A DNA stretch of 64,000 nt from Paraconiothyrium sp. Pb-2020 (GCA_022419385.1 JAJUBI010000002.1:3596001-3660000), one strand, 5' to 3'; positions 22,359 through 34,906 are shown, numbered from the stretch's first letter. Notes: generated by a model from the letters alone, not told the origin. A program made the numbers and translations.

Positions 22359-23308
22359 ATGTCGCACACCTTAATACCACGCGCAGCAGCGCGCCTGAAT
22401 CCCCAATGCTCTCTCCGCACCTCCACACGCGCCATTGCCACGCCAAGTCGCCAATTGTGAGCTTCCTCAATCCAATCGCGTGCCGTGGTAGCTACTCACA
22501 CGACCCAGCTTTCCACGCACCCCGACGACCCAATGCACAGCGCGGACCTTCATATCTAGCCCAGTCCTTCAAAAGAAAGCCGGAAAAGCCAACAAAGCCC
22601 ATGCCCGCACCGACTCGTCGCCCCCAGTCTCGAATGCAGGCAAATCCACGGCCACAGATGACGCCTACGACCTTTCTATTCTCGAATCCGAGATCCTCAA
22701 AGCTATGGAGCAGCTTACACATAAGCTCTCTCAATTGCGCAGCGGCGGACGGTTAAACCCTGAGGTAGTAGAGGGCCTAAAGGTCCAGCTCGGAACAGCG
22801 GGCAAGGACGGCGACGGCAAAGAGACGGTGCGGTTGGGCGATATCGCGCAGGTTGTGCCCAGGGGTAGAATGCTGAATGTAATCTGTGGCGAGGCAGAGG
22901 TTGGTTCGTTCCTGTATTTAACAATCGTGGATCTTACTGACAGTTCGCCTAGCACATCAAACCGATATCGACAGCCATTGCAGCTTCGCCGCACTCACTC
23001 ACACCGCTTACACCTGAATCATCAAATCCCCTGACCATACAAGTTCCGCTACCTCCTCCAACCGGTGAAACACGACACGCCGCGCGGCTATCGAGAAGGC
23101 GTCGCAGGCCGCCGAGGTAGCAGATAAATGGATTGCGAAGGCGCGGCAGAACCATAATCAAAAGCTGAGGAAGTATCAGCTCGAGAAGAGTGTGCTGCCG
23201 GATGATTTGCAGAAGGCAGGGAAGAAGATGGAAGAAGTGGTCAAGAAGGGCCATTCTGAGGTCAAGAGAATTGTAGATGGTGCGAAGAAGGTGCTTGAGG
23301 CACAATAG
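22359..23308 (+). CDS. RRF1: Mitochondrial ribosome recycling factor, frame interrupted
   Basis: RRF releases ribosomes from mRNA after termination in mitochondria. Exons 22359-22456, 22509-22899 and 22953-23308, with introns of 52 bp (GTGAGC..CAG) and 53 bp (weak GTTGGT donor, CTGAC branch, TAG). The start SHTLIPRAAARLNPQ then RTSTRAIA looks like a mitochondrial presequence. The RRF core follows: ILKAMEQLTHKLSQLRSGGR with LNPEVVEGL, then LGDIAQVVPRGRMLNVI, then LTIQVPLPPPTGETR. At about 23080-23087 (CGCGCGG) the frame changes, and the C-terminal helix (AIEKASQAAEVADKW..KVLEAQ) continues in another frame to a stop at 23306. Read straight, translation would stop at 23118. Family assignment is good; intactness is in doubt. 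Confidence 0.8.
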
Positions 23309-23488
23309 ACGCATCACTCGGGGATGTATCATCCGGAATTCATGTAGGTATGCACGAGACATCTATTATGTGTAGGTAGAGCTTAGCGACCATGTATGCG
23401 TTATATTGTGGGTATCTATCAAGAAGAGAACGTTGAATCATACGAGTGGAATCGCATCCAATCTGCCAGCCAACAAATGGATCCATCT

Positions 23489-24932
23489 CTAACTCATCTT
23501 GTATCCTCTTTGCGTGAATTGTTTTGATCCAGGCCCTAAAGTGGATGAGGTGACATCAACATGATGTCTTGGGCCACACGCTGCTGCTTCTGGTGTCCGC
23601 AACAGGCCTTCCTCGCTGTGCCAGCTGTCGTTACTTGGATTGCGTGCTTCTGACGTGACGGTGGTCTCATGCTGGACGTGAATCTCCGGAATTGATTCAT
23701 TTCGGTCGTGCGCCTTTAAAGGGTAGATTGACTGCGACCGTTTCGCTCCACGGCGAGACTTCTCCAAGGTAGGCCCTGGTATCGGACCCGGCATGGGTGT
23801 GCAGTCGACAAGTGCCGGGTCGCCGCGCATCGAATTCGAGTAGGAGCGCTTCCTTGTATCATGACCGTGATGTGTGCCGTTGTGAACTGTACCGCCGCCC
23901 GCACTACTCAACTTCCGCGCGATGATGTCGTCGAGTACAGATTTGAAGTCGTCCAGAAAGATGGTATCGGATGCACACTTGAATACCAACGCGAAACGCC
24001 AATATGGATTGATCCCCGATGCTGTCGTGATATGCGCTGCGTTCACTGCGACATCCGTCAACAGAAAGGCTATTGAGATGAACATGCATGCCAACATGAC
24101 TCCGAATCGTGAATTGATCTTCACCAATGCCCAGATACTGAAACCGTAAGTTTGCTTGATCGCGCTGATAAGCTTCCATGTCGTGAATATCCACCATGGA
24201 TCGCGTAGGAGGGCTTCGTAGGGCCGCATGCGCACGTTAACGTCGGTCCCCAGGCCGTTAAAGTACTCGAAATTGCTCCAGGCTTCGGCGACCCAGAAGG
24301 GTTGGACGGCAAGTAGCGAGAAGATGAAGACGCGGGAGCCCCAGAGAGGAAGGAAGGGGCGGATCTTTAGCCAGGAGACGACATTGTGGAGCTGATAGGA
24401 GATGAAGAGAAGTGTAGCGGTCGAGGAGAGATACCAGCCGTAATTGGGGTCTTTGACAAATATAAAGGTGCCATGCCTAAAGATGGGGAACAAAGTCAGT
24501 GTAATGTTTGCATATCAAGGAAGGGCGAAGTAAGTGTTCTAGCCATCTGCTAATGTCTGGAGATTCCAGACTTAAAGGGTAAGCTTGGAGTCTACGATAA
24601 CCGCCCAGCACGAACACCCACTTTGCACCCCGATCTTGCGTACCAAAGAGCGAGGATGAGCTGAGAAGGTTAACGGACAGTTCCGAATATAGGGTATGGG
24701 GGAGAAGTACCTCGAACAGAATGAGTTTATGTAGCAAGATACCGGACCGATAATTGCAAAAGACGATGAGGATGAGGATGATCAGCGAGCCTACGTTGTA
24801 TCCTTGGGCCCATGCCTCCAAAAATCCTCCCTCGGTGGTGAGGCTCTCGCGTGTTGGCGGCTCTGTCCGCGTTGAAGGAAATGGCGTTCTCTTCTCCATG
24901 TGTGGATAGTCAAAAGCTAACATAGGGGCCAT
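23489..24932 (-). CDS. Conserved fungal multi-pass membrane protein, unknown function
   Basis: Exons 24932-24711, 24660-24644 (only 17 nt) and 24476-23489 give 408 residues. The introns are 50 bp (GTACTT..CAG) and 167 bp (GTACGC..TAG). The micro-exon supplies LILALW and joins HKLILFE to HGTFIFVKDPNYGWYLS, matching the pattern I recall for this Pezizomycotina membrane family. I count about seven hydrophobic segments (GSLIILILIVFCNY near residue 50 through FGVMLACMFISIAFLL). The cytosolic tail (~150 residues) is Ser/Thr/His-rich and probably disordered. No catalytic motif seen. Convergent with RRF1 (180 bp between stops). Confidence 0.83.
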
Positions 24933-26502
24933 GGTGTGGCATCGTCAAGTGAGCGTGTCTCGCGGGGTTGGATCGGTCCGAAGACTAGATGGCCATGGAC
25001 GCCGGTTATGATAAGTGCAACACGCCTACGCCGAACAGTGTTCGTGTCGTTGAGCAAGGCGTCCTATTATGACATTGAGTTGCAATACAACTTGATACCA
25101 CAGCAGCGGCCCTCCACGACTTTTGAAGGCTGCACACACGGCAGCAATGCGTCGGCCTGCCTTTGTATTGGCTGTCACGAAGCTGCAGGCCTAAAGGCGG
25201 GCAGACTGCTCCAGGATTAGAAGCATGGCGGTCTAATACGGTTAGAAAGTGCGCTGACCGCAGCGCTGATCCTCTAGTCATCTAGCGATCTTCTACACGT
25301 CGTGTGAAAACGCATGCGTCGCGCGGCAGTCATGCTCAGCAGATCAGCCGCTTTCGTATGACAAGCAACACATTGCTTCCCAGGAGGGACAACCTTTGTT
25401 CCGACTGAACGTCCTGCTGGTACTGCTTTGGCCGCGTTTCGTGAGAGCAGGCTTATCCTGGGGAGATCGACATTGGTACATGCGCCACTGGGCAGGCAAG
25501 GCTGAAATGTTTCGCGAAATGGCCGCCTGATGCGCTCATCGCATCACCTTCCGCTCAACTCGTTTCCACGAGAGCGGTGTGGCCGATAGATGCAAACGTC
25601 GATCGGGCTGTTGTATGACCCCATGGTATAGGGTTCTTACACCCACGTGGAATCTACAAGTTCATGAGACGATCGACAGATCGTTGGGGGCATGTACGGA
25701 AGGGAACCGGGATATTGGCCATGTTTCTATTGTCGGCCCTATTTGCTTGGGATCGCGGGAGATGCCAGCCAATTTCTGGGGAAATTTCTGGGGAGGTGTC
25801 GGTGGCGGGAAGCAGCGCACCCCGTAATTTGGTGAGTGGGGACACCCGGTAGTTCGGTCTTCTTCGATCTTAGCATTATTTCGACGTCGGATCTGATTTT
25901 GTTTCCCTTGGTCAATGTCGCGGATGCCCTGCCACTTCGTTAAATAGGCCGGACATGCCCAGAAATCTTTCACACTAGACAAAATATGGGAGTACAGACA
26001 CGCGACGTGCACAAATCTTCGGTTGCGAGTAAATTTTCGCGTTCAGAATTAAACGTAGTTGTCGTGTCGAGACTATTCTATAATACACACACTCGAAGCA
26101 AGACCGATTCCTTTTTTCCGCGTCTGGCGACTACACATTGTACTCTGATCTTACCTTCAGCGCGTTCGCCGATCCCCATATGAGACAAACTCTTTCCGTG
26201 TCTTGCAATACCGCCAACTATGCTAGATGCAGATGCAAAAACAAGTCGCAATATTTATTGACTCTCTCTTTCGCAACGCGTATGCTAGACGCGTATGCTA
26301 GCGAGAGCATACTTCACATTCATAACTCATGTAGACGCACCCAGATTCGTCTGGCTACAACTACTTGCAGTGAAGTGCGCCCTAAGCAACCGCATTGCGG
26401 TAGTAGCTTGTAGATAGATCGACCGAGTGCCGAAGCCATAGGTCTTCGGTAAGCGGAAGCCGCAGGACGCTTGCACGATCCGTAAGCTGCAGTATCATTA
26501 GC
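24933..26502. other. Intergenic, 1.6 kb
   Basis: Between the membrane protein start and the 3' end of the nucleoporin gene. Only short unrelated ORFs; no RNA gene or repeat recognised. Confidence 0.5.
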
Positions 26503-29500
26503 TCATCTCCATGCGTTGTACTTTTGAACCTCACGTACCTTGTTCTTGGCCATCAGATTGGCGACCGTGCCTGCGATCTCGCTCAGTGCAACACGTTCCT
26601 CCAAACTCACGCCATCCCAACGGTCAGTTGCCACCTTCTCAAGGCTGTGCTGCAACTTCCTCAGGAGCCCATGGATATCGTGATTGAGCTTGTCGTCTGG
26701 GCGGTAAGGATTGCGCTGCTCCGTAAGATCGAGCAAATGGATGTAGTCGAAGTAGATCTGACCGCCTTGAGTCCAGCCCGGGATAGTCTCTGCTGTCCGA
26801 CCATCCTCGAAGCCGCCCAGGAGCTCGCGAAGTGGATCAAGGTGGCGTGAGATAATGGCATTGGGACCCACGCTGCGGCAGAGGACTTCGTGCGCCTCTT
26901 GAAGCTCATCGGCTTTGATGAGGTGCGCGGCTTGGCGGAGGGCATCGCCATCAGACTTAGCCTGCAAAGCAGCAGCTGCATGCATCCACTGTTGGGGAAT
27001 GCTCAACTTCAGCAGTGTATCATAGACCGGATCGGATTGTACGATCTCATACGTGTTGGAGAATTGGTTAAGAAGCGAGCAAATATGGTGTGAGCGCATG
27101 GCGGCGTTGGAGAGGTGAGTGTACACCCATACAGCGGTCGTCCAGTGCTCGGCAGTATGCAATGAGGCTGCATAAGCAAGCGTGAGCTTGTCGCCGAGCT
27201 CGATAAGCGGATCATCTGCCTGCTCGGTCCCATTTGTAGAGTTGACTGAAGACAGAAGAGGGATTGGTCCGTCACTAACAGTGCCACGGAACGTAGGCAT
27301 CCCAACTATGCGATCATCCTCTTCAGATGGATCAATCCTACGAGAGTAGAACATTTGGAAGAGTTGAAATGATAAGCGCGCATTGAGCGGATGGCCTGAC
27401 ACATTTTCTGGTGCCAAAACGTCTTCAAGGTTAGTGGGTATATCCATTTTTGACGAGGCGTAAAGCTTAAGTATGCTCCACAGAAGATCCTCTCGTTGTG
27501 CTTGCTGTGAATCGTTCCAGCCCATGTCGAGTCCCTGCTCGGTGAACCACGGAATCGGCTTAACATCTTCTTTTCCGTCGCGCGAAGCGTCCGCAAATTG
27601 CGCGACAGCCATTTCGATAGGCTCATCAACCATTGATTGGTACCAGAGGCGAAGGCCAAAAGCACGTCGCCAGTCCAGGTTGAAGCGGCTAGCAATCTGG
27701 AAGGTGGATGCTTTATTCTCCCGTCCGACTCCCGTCCTGCCCTCTGCTTCTGCGCAGTTGCCTTGGATAAGCTCGTACAAAGCTCGCACAGGCTCGTCCA
27801 TCTCGGCGAGCTCATCCATCTTTCTCCATTCGTCAACTTGGGCACTCATATCCTGACGCACCGCAGCGTCTCCGCCAAGTTGCGAGACGATAGTGGCGAG
27901 GCGCAGGTCCGACGCGTGGAATAGCGTTGTGACAGCATCCGCGATGGAATGGCAGCTAAGGTAGGCCAATGCCTTCTCCTCGTGCGTGGCGGCTTCTTTC
28001 GCGTGATTCTGTGCATCTTCAAAAACGAGAGACTGCCAGAAGCGGGATAGGCGCTCCTTGCGATCCTGAGCCAGCCATTGCTCCACCTCCTCCTTGGGGA
28101 TGCTTGAAGGGGTTTGACTGCCTCCATCAAAAAGCAACGAAAGCAGTTGCCATGCCTTATGTTCCTGCACGCCAGCTGCGGTACCAAGTCGAACAGCATC
28201 AGCCATCTCCGAAAAGTCTAAAGGGCCAGGTTCAGTCTTTAGTTTCGCTTGTGGTACCTCGTTGGAGTCGATAATCCTGGTGTGCTCCTTCTGAATAACA
28301 ATTGTAGGTGGGACAGCCTGTAGAACGTTAATATGAGTGATTGCAAATTTTTTGTAACCTTACATCGGCGAAAGTGGGTAGTTGCTTGAATCGAATGTTG
28401 TTTTGAGCTCCGGCGATGGGGGCCCGATCGCAGTCATAGATGTCTCCACTTGTAGCATCTGCGCTCTTGCCCGTGTACACCAGGATTCCGGTTCCGCCGA
28501 AATGAGGCTTCCCGCAGCTGTGGAATTCTTTATCCGCATCAGTCAGTTGATCGAGATCGTTGGCAGTTTTAGGTCGCTTCGCATAAGGGTACTAGACGAA
28601 AGTTTCAGCAAACTGGTTCAATTTCGCTTGCAGTTACATACAGGATGGACCGAAGTCCCGGGCATCAATCTAGTAAGGAAACCTGCTATGGAACCCGTGT
28701 GATATGCGCCCGTTTAGGAACATGCTGGGAAGAGGGAAGTCAAACCTGGATGCCGTGTCCAACCCGCTTCAAATTGGAATCCTTCTGTGCGCTAGTCTCC
28801 CCAAAAAGAGAATCCATAAGTTCCATTCGGCTCATGGTAGCCTTCGTGTTCCGCACACCAAGTGACTGTGCGAGACTGGCTGTGTTGTTGCCACGCTCGC
28901 GGAGTGCGTCACCTTGACTTTCTCGGAGAGCTTGTCGATCCTGCTTCCGAGGACTTATCGTGCGCTGCAAAGCATTTGCCCAATTGTCGTCAAACACCGT
29001 CGGCCCTTTGGAAGGCGTATCTGATGTAGGGCGATATAAATGGCTTGCTTTCAAGATTGACTTCGGTTTGACAAAGTCTTTGGAAGGATCGGCTTGCCTC
29101 GCAACGTCTTGCTCCGTGGTACGAATCGGCTCAGATACAGAATCAGCCATGTCCTGATCTTCGACCGACTCAGATTCGCTTTCTTCAAGGTAGTCATGCT
29201 GCTCATCGAACGAACCCACGGAGCGATCCCCTAAAAAAGACTCACCCTGAGTCTCTTCCATCTCCTCATCATCATCCTCTTCATAGGCTACGTCGTCATC
29301 AAATTGTCCCGGAACAATAGTGTGTTTGACAAGACCCCGCTTGAAGTCAAATGTGTCATCTGGGCTAGACTGAGTTGCGCTAGGGATGGAGTCTTGTGGT
29401 GTGCTGGTCATCTGGCTACTACCGAGACGAGCAGGAGTTTCCGGTACCGGGCTTAAATCACTAGAATCAAGATCCTCGGGCTGATCGTACTGAAAGCCAT

Positions 29501-32500
29501 ACGAGGAAAAGTGCGGAACGCTGAAGACCCACTCGCCAGTCTCGTTATCGTACTTCTCGAAGCTGGTCCCATTGACTCGCTTCAGGCGTTCAACATGCTT
29601 TGTAGACTGCTTGCCTGCGCGATTGGCACCACGAGGCCACGAATTACCCATGGTAATACGTGAGGGTTGGTTCAGTCCAGACCCAAGAGGTGGTTTTGCA
29701 ACGGTGCAAGTATCACCGTAGACAGTCGCGTTACGATGATTGAGCGAGATTATGTCGTCAAAGAGTTTGTCGAGCGGTGTGCTTGACAAATCCACAGGCT
29801 TGCCATGGTTGAACTCGATCTTACCGACTTTGTCCCGACCTACAACAAAGTTGGAGATATTCTTGAGCTCACCGGAACTCATCTTCTTGAGGGCGTCCAG
29901 GCTAGGTTCAGACCAATAACCACCAGGGGTGGGATCAATTGTCTGGCCGTTTTGGATGTTCAGCGATGCGGACGTGCGAGGTTGCAGAGGCCGGTTTTCG
30001 GGAACGGGAGTGAGATCAGCACCATTGACTTGCTCCATTTCGGGGCTCTTGCCTTTACGACTGCTGCTGCTCATGCCGTTGATCGTCGGGGGAGGAGATG
30101 CGTTTTCCGCGTCATCACGCACAACCAAAGCGTTGCTTGTTGAGCTGGTTTCGCCGTTAGTTGCAGCGCCATTCGGAAGAACCTCAGGGCTCGCCGCAAC
30201 AAAGCTCACACGCTTTGGAGCAGAGTCCTCGAACAGTGCAGGCCGCTGATTAAGGTTTCGATTGAGGTTTAATTTCTTCAAGCTGCCAGTTCCATAAGGC
30301 CGACCGGTCATGGAAAAAGCGCCCGGAGCAAGGACGCTCGTGTCGGCAGTAAAACTGTTACGCAAGTTGCTCGACGACAAGCTCTTACCTAAATGACGAG
30401 AAAGGCTACCGCTGCTGAACAAACTGCCACCGAGTGGGCTGGACTGTGTGCTGCTAGGTGTACCATAAGTCGAGTATGTAAATCCATAGCCTCCGTTTCG
30501 CTTTCCTTGCGGCGTCAGAAGGCGTGTAGACTGAGAAGGATTTAACTTGTGCTGCGGAAGTATTGCGCTGCGTTTGTTCTTTTGGCTGCTGGACAGAGGT
30601 GTAGCAAGCGGGCCGGGGCTTTGCATAGGCGTAGATAAACCGGCGAAGAGAGGATCGTTTCCATAGGGGTTGGTGGTCATCGACGTGTTCAGCAGAGAAC
30701 TGGCAGAGGCGCCGAACAGGCTGTTATTCATTGGCTGCTGGTTAGACTGTTGTTGGGACTGATTGCCACCAAGCAGAGAGCCTCCAAGAGGAGCCGCATT
30801 GTTGTTGCTCTGATTGAGACCCGAGAACAAGCCGCCACCAGTGTTCGTGTTGGTAGCTGTAGATCCGCCGAACAAGCCTCCAGGCTTCTGCTGGTTGGTC
30901 GAAGCTCCAAAGAGACTGTTGCCCGAAGTTTGCTGGTTGGTCTGGCTTCCTAGACCGCCAAAGAGGCCGCCGCCAGTGGTAGAATTGTTCGTGGTTGAGT
31001 TGCCGAAAAGCCCTCCCGACGGCTGATTAGTGGCACCTCCAAATAGTCCACCAGGCTTGTTCTGACCAAAAGCCCCACCACTCTGCGCCTGGTTCTGCGG
31101 AGTGCCTCCGAATAAGGCACCACCGGTATTCGTCGTAGAGCTACCAAAAAGGCCCGGCTTCTGCTGATTCTGGTTGGTCTGTCCGAGACTTCCACCAAAG
31201 AGACCACCACTTGACTGGTTCTGGGTCTGCTGGTTTTGACCAAAAAGACCACCCGTGTTCGCGTTGTTGTTGTTGCTCCCGAACAAACCGCCGCCAGTGT
31301 TTGTGGATGTTTGCGTATTGGAGCCAAATGCAGGTGTGCTGGTCGTCTGGTTCTGCTGCCCAAACAGACCACCGCTCGTATTCGTAGTATTGCCTCCAAA
31401 GGGGTTGCTGTTATTGGTCGCGGTGTTGCTGCCGAAGCCTCCGAAAGCCGGCTTGTTTTGCGTAGCGTTGTTCTGACCAAAGAGACCACCACCGCCAGTG
31501 TTGCTAGTCGAAGCACCGAATGCGTTATTTGTGTTCGTGGAGCCGAAAGGGTTGCTCGTGTTGCTGGTACTGCCAAACAGTCCACCAGTAGCGCCAGGTT
31601 GTGTTGTCGTGCCTCCACCAAATAGTCCGCCTGCAGGCTTGTTTTGACCGAAAATACCTCCACCGCTGCTGTTGTTGTTGCTCCCGAACGCAGAAGTCGT
31701 GTTAGAACCACCAAAAGGTGCGCTAGTGGTGTTGTTCTGGCTACCAAAGAGACCACCCGTGTTCGTGTTGTTTGCACCGAAATTTGTGGTGGTATTGCTG
31801 TTCGATCCGAACCCTCCAAACCCAGTGCTCTGTCCAAATGCGCCTGCTTGGCCATTTTGGTTGCCATAACGACGTCCTTGGGCGTAGTCCACTACACGAA
31901 GCTCTTCTAGCGAGTAGTTCGAGTACGGTTGTTGGAACGTGATCGTCTGGTACTGAGCCGATGCGTTTGCTGTTCCTGGGTCTTTCTCGGTGAAGGGCTG
32001 GAAAGGCGGACCCGCGGTGCCATTGTTCGTGTTATTATTGCTATTTGCGCCAAAGCCTCCGGATGTTGATGAGCCGAATCCGCCAGAGGTGTTGTTCGTA
32101 GTGCCGAATCCGCCGGAAGTGCTACCTCCACCAAACAAACCCCCAGTGCCGGACGTATTGTTGGTCGAACCGAATCCAGTAGGTTTGTTTTGACCAAAGA
32201 GACCACCACTGGTGTTTCCTCCACCGAACGCAGATGTCGTGTTGTTCGTTGAACCGAAACCACCGAAGGTATTGGTCGATGTGGAGCCGCCGCCGAACAA
32301 TCCTCCACCGGTTGTTGAGCTGCCAAAGGGCTTCGAGCCAAAACTAGTTGCGGGGTTGTTACTCCCGAATCCGCCTAGGTTGTCCAGTTAGCGATGGCAT
32401 ATTCCTACGCCTAGCAGTACACCGAAAAGGAAGCAGTGATGAATGCTCAGGCTGTATTCGAGAAAGCACGCCAGTACGGTACGCGCAGTCAAAAATGTCG

Positions 32501-32924
32501 AGCGGGGTGCGCATATCCACGAAGAGCGAACAATGTCCGAACAATGACGCGAATGCGACGCGCAAACTTCGACGTACCTCCACCTCCGAATGGAGAACCC
32601 GTGTTGGCGTTGTTATTGCTGCCGAACATGCCAGCTCCTGTGTTGTTGTTTGCGCCACCAAAGATGCTACCGCCAGTGTTCGTATTGGAGCCGAAGCCTG
32701 GAGACGCGGAGGGCAAGTTAGACATGTTCGAGCTGCATGGCGCGGCGCTCGTCGATCGGTGCGCGATGTCGACCGTCTCGCGAGGCGTGTAGAGCCTGCT
32801 GGATGAAGAGAAGAATGTGCTTACCTCCACTGTTATTATTGTTGGACCCAAAGCCGCCGAATGTCGACTGGGTGTTGGAGTTGGAGCCGAAGCCCCCAAA
32901 GCCGCCAGAGCCCCCAAACGACAT
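26503..32924 (-). CDS. NUP145: Fused nucleoporin NUP98-NUP96 (yeast Nup145 type)
   Basis: Makes one precursor that self-cleaves into a GLFG nucleoporin (Nup98/Nup145N) and a scaffold nucleoporin of the Y complex (Nup96/Nup145C). Five exons: 32924-32825, 32697-32578, 32374-28746, 28591-28364 and 28317-26503, 1963 residues. Residues 1 to ~600 are FG/GLFG repeats rich in Asn, Gly, Thr and Gln. The autoproteolytic domain runs from about GGYWSEPSLDALKKMS to the HFS site at ~1028-1030 (VPHFSSYGF). An acidic linker follows, then YAKRPKTANDLDQLTDADKE and the helical Nup96 domain (KAWQLLSLLFD.. and FNLDWRRAFGLRLWYQ). The donor of intron 3 (GTTTGA) is weak but the join GHGIQ-YPYAKRPK is in phase and fits the family. 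Confidence 0.95.
29502..29513 (-). other. Predicted HFS autoproteolysis site
   Basis: Codons for His-Phe-Ser-Ser of NUP98-NUP96. In this family the chain is cut between Phe and the following Ser, releasing the GLFG part from the scaffold part. Confidence 0.85.
30600..32920 (-). repeat. FG/GLFG repeat-coding region
   Basis: Degenerate repeats encoding GLFG, FGS and FGG units with Asn/Thr/Gln/Gly spacers. They make the permeability barrier of the nuclear pore. The complementary strand stays open over long stretches only because of this composition. Confidence 0.9.
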
Positions 32925-33900
32925 TATCGCTTGTCGGTGCGAGGCGCGCGTGTACGTATGCAGGCCGTAAGGATAGGCGTACGCGGCGTCTGTCGGTGTA
33001 GGTGAGGTTGCGCGCAGGCGTGGGAATCAAATGGGAGAGGTGAGGGCAAGAATGCGTGAGGCGCCTTCTAGCTGGCAGAAAACGCGCCAAGCCGAGGTCG
33101 AGCGATCGCAGCAATATTTGCGCGCGGGTCAGGTGAAGGAGTGGAGACGCTCAGAGCGCAAGCAGATTAAATAGAGAAGGAGCCGTCATGGAAGAGGCGG
33201 CGGTGGGAAATGCAGCAGAGGATCGAGGGACACTGGGCGTCGCTGCTCTTCTGGGGGTTGGGCTTTGCGCTAAGCCCATTTGGGGCACTTTCATTGATCA
33301 CGTGGTATCAACTCTCCGGCAAGACCTGCTATAAGGGACATAGATGACAAAGCGCAAGAGCAATTGGCAAATAGCATTCAACCTTAACATATTTGCGGTG
33401 GGCTGAGTCTTGCAGCAGGCTACACTGCGGCTGTCTTATAGCTGCTACCTACTGCTACCTGTTGCTGCCTGCGAGACTAAGGCAGACTGCGGTTTGCTCA
33501 GCCCAAGAAAAGTGCAGTTTTGAAACACCTGTGCAGTCCAGAAATCGGTCTAGCACATACTTAATCGCCAAAAGTTCCTCGGCGGTATGAGCAAACGAGC
33601 ATCCTTTGGCCACCTAATAGTGACATTGGGATGTTCCACCGTCGGAGCACAATGCAGTGACTAGCGCGCGGCCTAGTGTGGCCATCCACCAGCGACGCGT
33701 TCGTCGCGTTTGGTCCCGCTGTATACCTGACTAACACCGCCAAAACAAAGAGGTCGCAACGATCGCAGCGCCAAACAAAGCCCAAGAGTTCTATGCTCTT
33801 GCGCACCTCGTTTAACCATAATTCTCCGAACAGCACTTTGCGAAGCTGCCAGCGCTAACCCGCTCGTCGACAGCAGCCTCTCGCAACACCAAACATACAC
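32925..33900. other. Divergent promoter region, NUP98-NUP96 / centrin
   Basis: 976 bp upstream of both genes. No ORF of coding character and no RNA gene recognised. Confidence 0.5.
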
Positions 33901-34620
33901 ATGGCAACGTCCTCCAACAATCAGCCACGCTTCGGCCACGGCGGTGGTATAAACTCCCGCGCCGCGGCTCCATCCACACACCAACAGCCCTACACAACCC
34001 CCGGCTTCGGAACTTCCTCCAAGAACGCGCAAACCCGTGAAGCCGAGCGCCTTGATGCCCAACGACGCGCCCGCGAACAAAAAGCGGCAGCCGAAAACGA
34101 TGCACAGAATGCTCTCGAATCCCTCTCTGAAGAACAGCGTGAAGAGATACACGAGGCGTTCAACCTGTTCGATTTGGATAAAGATAGGTACATCGACTAC
34201 CACGAGTTGAAGGTTGCGATGAAGGCACTAGGGTTCGATGAGCCGAAGCAAGAGATCTTGAGCATATTACAGACGCATGGGATACAAGCGGCGGGGCAGC
34301 AAGCAGGGGGGGGCAAGCAGAAGCAGCCGGTGGGCAAGTATCAGAGTCCGCCGAGGTGGCTGCTGTCGGAGGAGTCATTCCAGACGATAATGGCACAGCG
34401 CATTGTATCGAGGGATCCGCAGGATGAGATCAATAGAGCGTTTGACCTATTTGATGGAGATGGCAAGGGAAGCATAACGCTCCAGGATCTAGAGAGGGTT
34501 GCGAAGGAATTGGGAGAAGGCTTGCAACACGAGGAACTGCAGGCAATGATTGATGAATTCGATATGAATGGAGACGGCGCAATTAGTCGGGAGGAGTTCA
34601 TCAATATCTGCTTAGGTTAA
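33901..34620 (+). CDS. CDC31: Centrin (Cdc31-like EF-hand protein)
   Basis: Centrin acts in spindle pole body duplication and in the nuclear mRNA-export complex with Sac3. One exon, 239 residues, longer than yeast Cdc31 (161) because of a ~75-residue N-terminal extension rich in Gly, Ser, Gln and charged residues. EF-hand 1 is intact (loop DLDKDRYIDYHE, residues 91-102). EF-hand 2 lacks a calcium loop and is replaced by a Gly/Gln/Lys insert at about residues 114-145. EF-hand 3 (DGDGKGSITLQD, with the DPQDEINRAF helix before it) and EF-hand 4 (DMNGDGAISREE) look functional. The ATG at 33901 sits in a CACATGG context. Convergent with the complex I gene. Confidence 0.92.
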   Translation: MATSSNNQPRFGHGGGINSRAAAPSTHQQPYTTPGFGTSSKNAQTREAERLDAQRRAREQKAAAENDAQNALESLSEEQREEIHEAFNLFDLDKDRYIDYHELKVAMKALGFDEPKQEILSILQTHGIQAAGQQAGGGKQKQPVGKYQSPPRWLLSEESFQTIMAQRIVSRDPQDEINRAFDLFDGDGKGSITLQDLERVAKELGEGLQHEELQAMIDEFDMNGDGAISREEFINICLG

Positions 34621-34906
34621 AGAGCTGCGGACCGTAGATGCGTAGAACTGCTTCTTTTGTTGTTTGTCTTCCGCCCCTTTGACAGGAAGATCGGGCGTTA
34701 TGCGGCGCAAGGGCGGCCTAGCAGAAGCGAAGGGACCCTGTTTTCGTACTTGAGATACCAATGTCACATCATAAATAGAAGGACTTTCAGTCATTTTGGG
34801 ATCCACGATCAATTACACTGAGAACACTATGCACAATTCAGTGAAGCAGACCGCCAGCCAAACGAAACAGAGGAAACACTCATTGTACAAAAACATCTCC
34901 CTTACT

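Noticed and set aside
28622..28690. Possible extra exon (GFLTRLMPGTSVHP) in NUP98-NUP96
   Set aside because: It cannot be joined in frame to the preceding exon, while the direct join GHGIQ-YPYAKRPK fits the family.
29800..32200. Several plus-strand open frames of 60-130 codons
   Set aside because: They are the complement of the FG-repeat exon, whose codon composition keeps other frames open.
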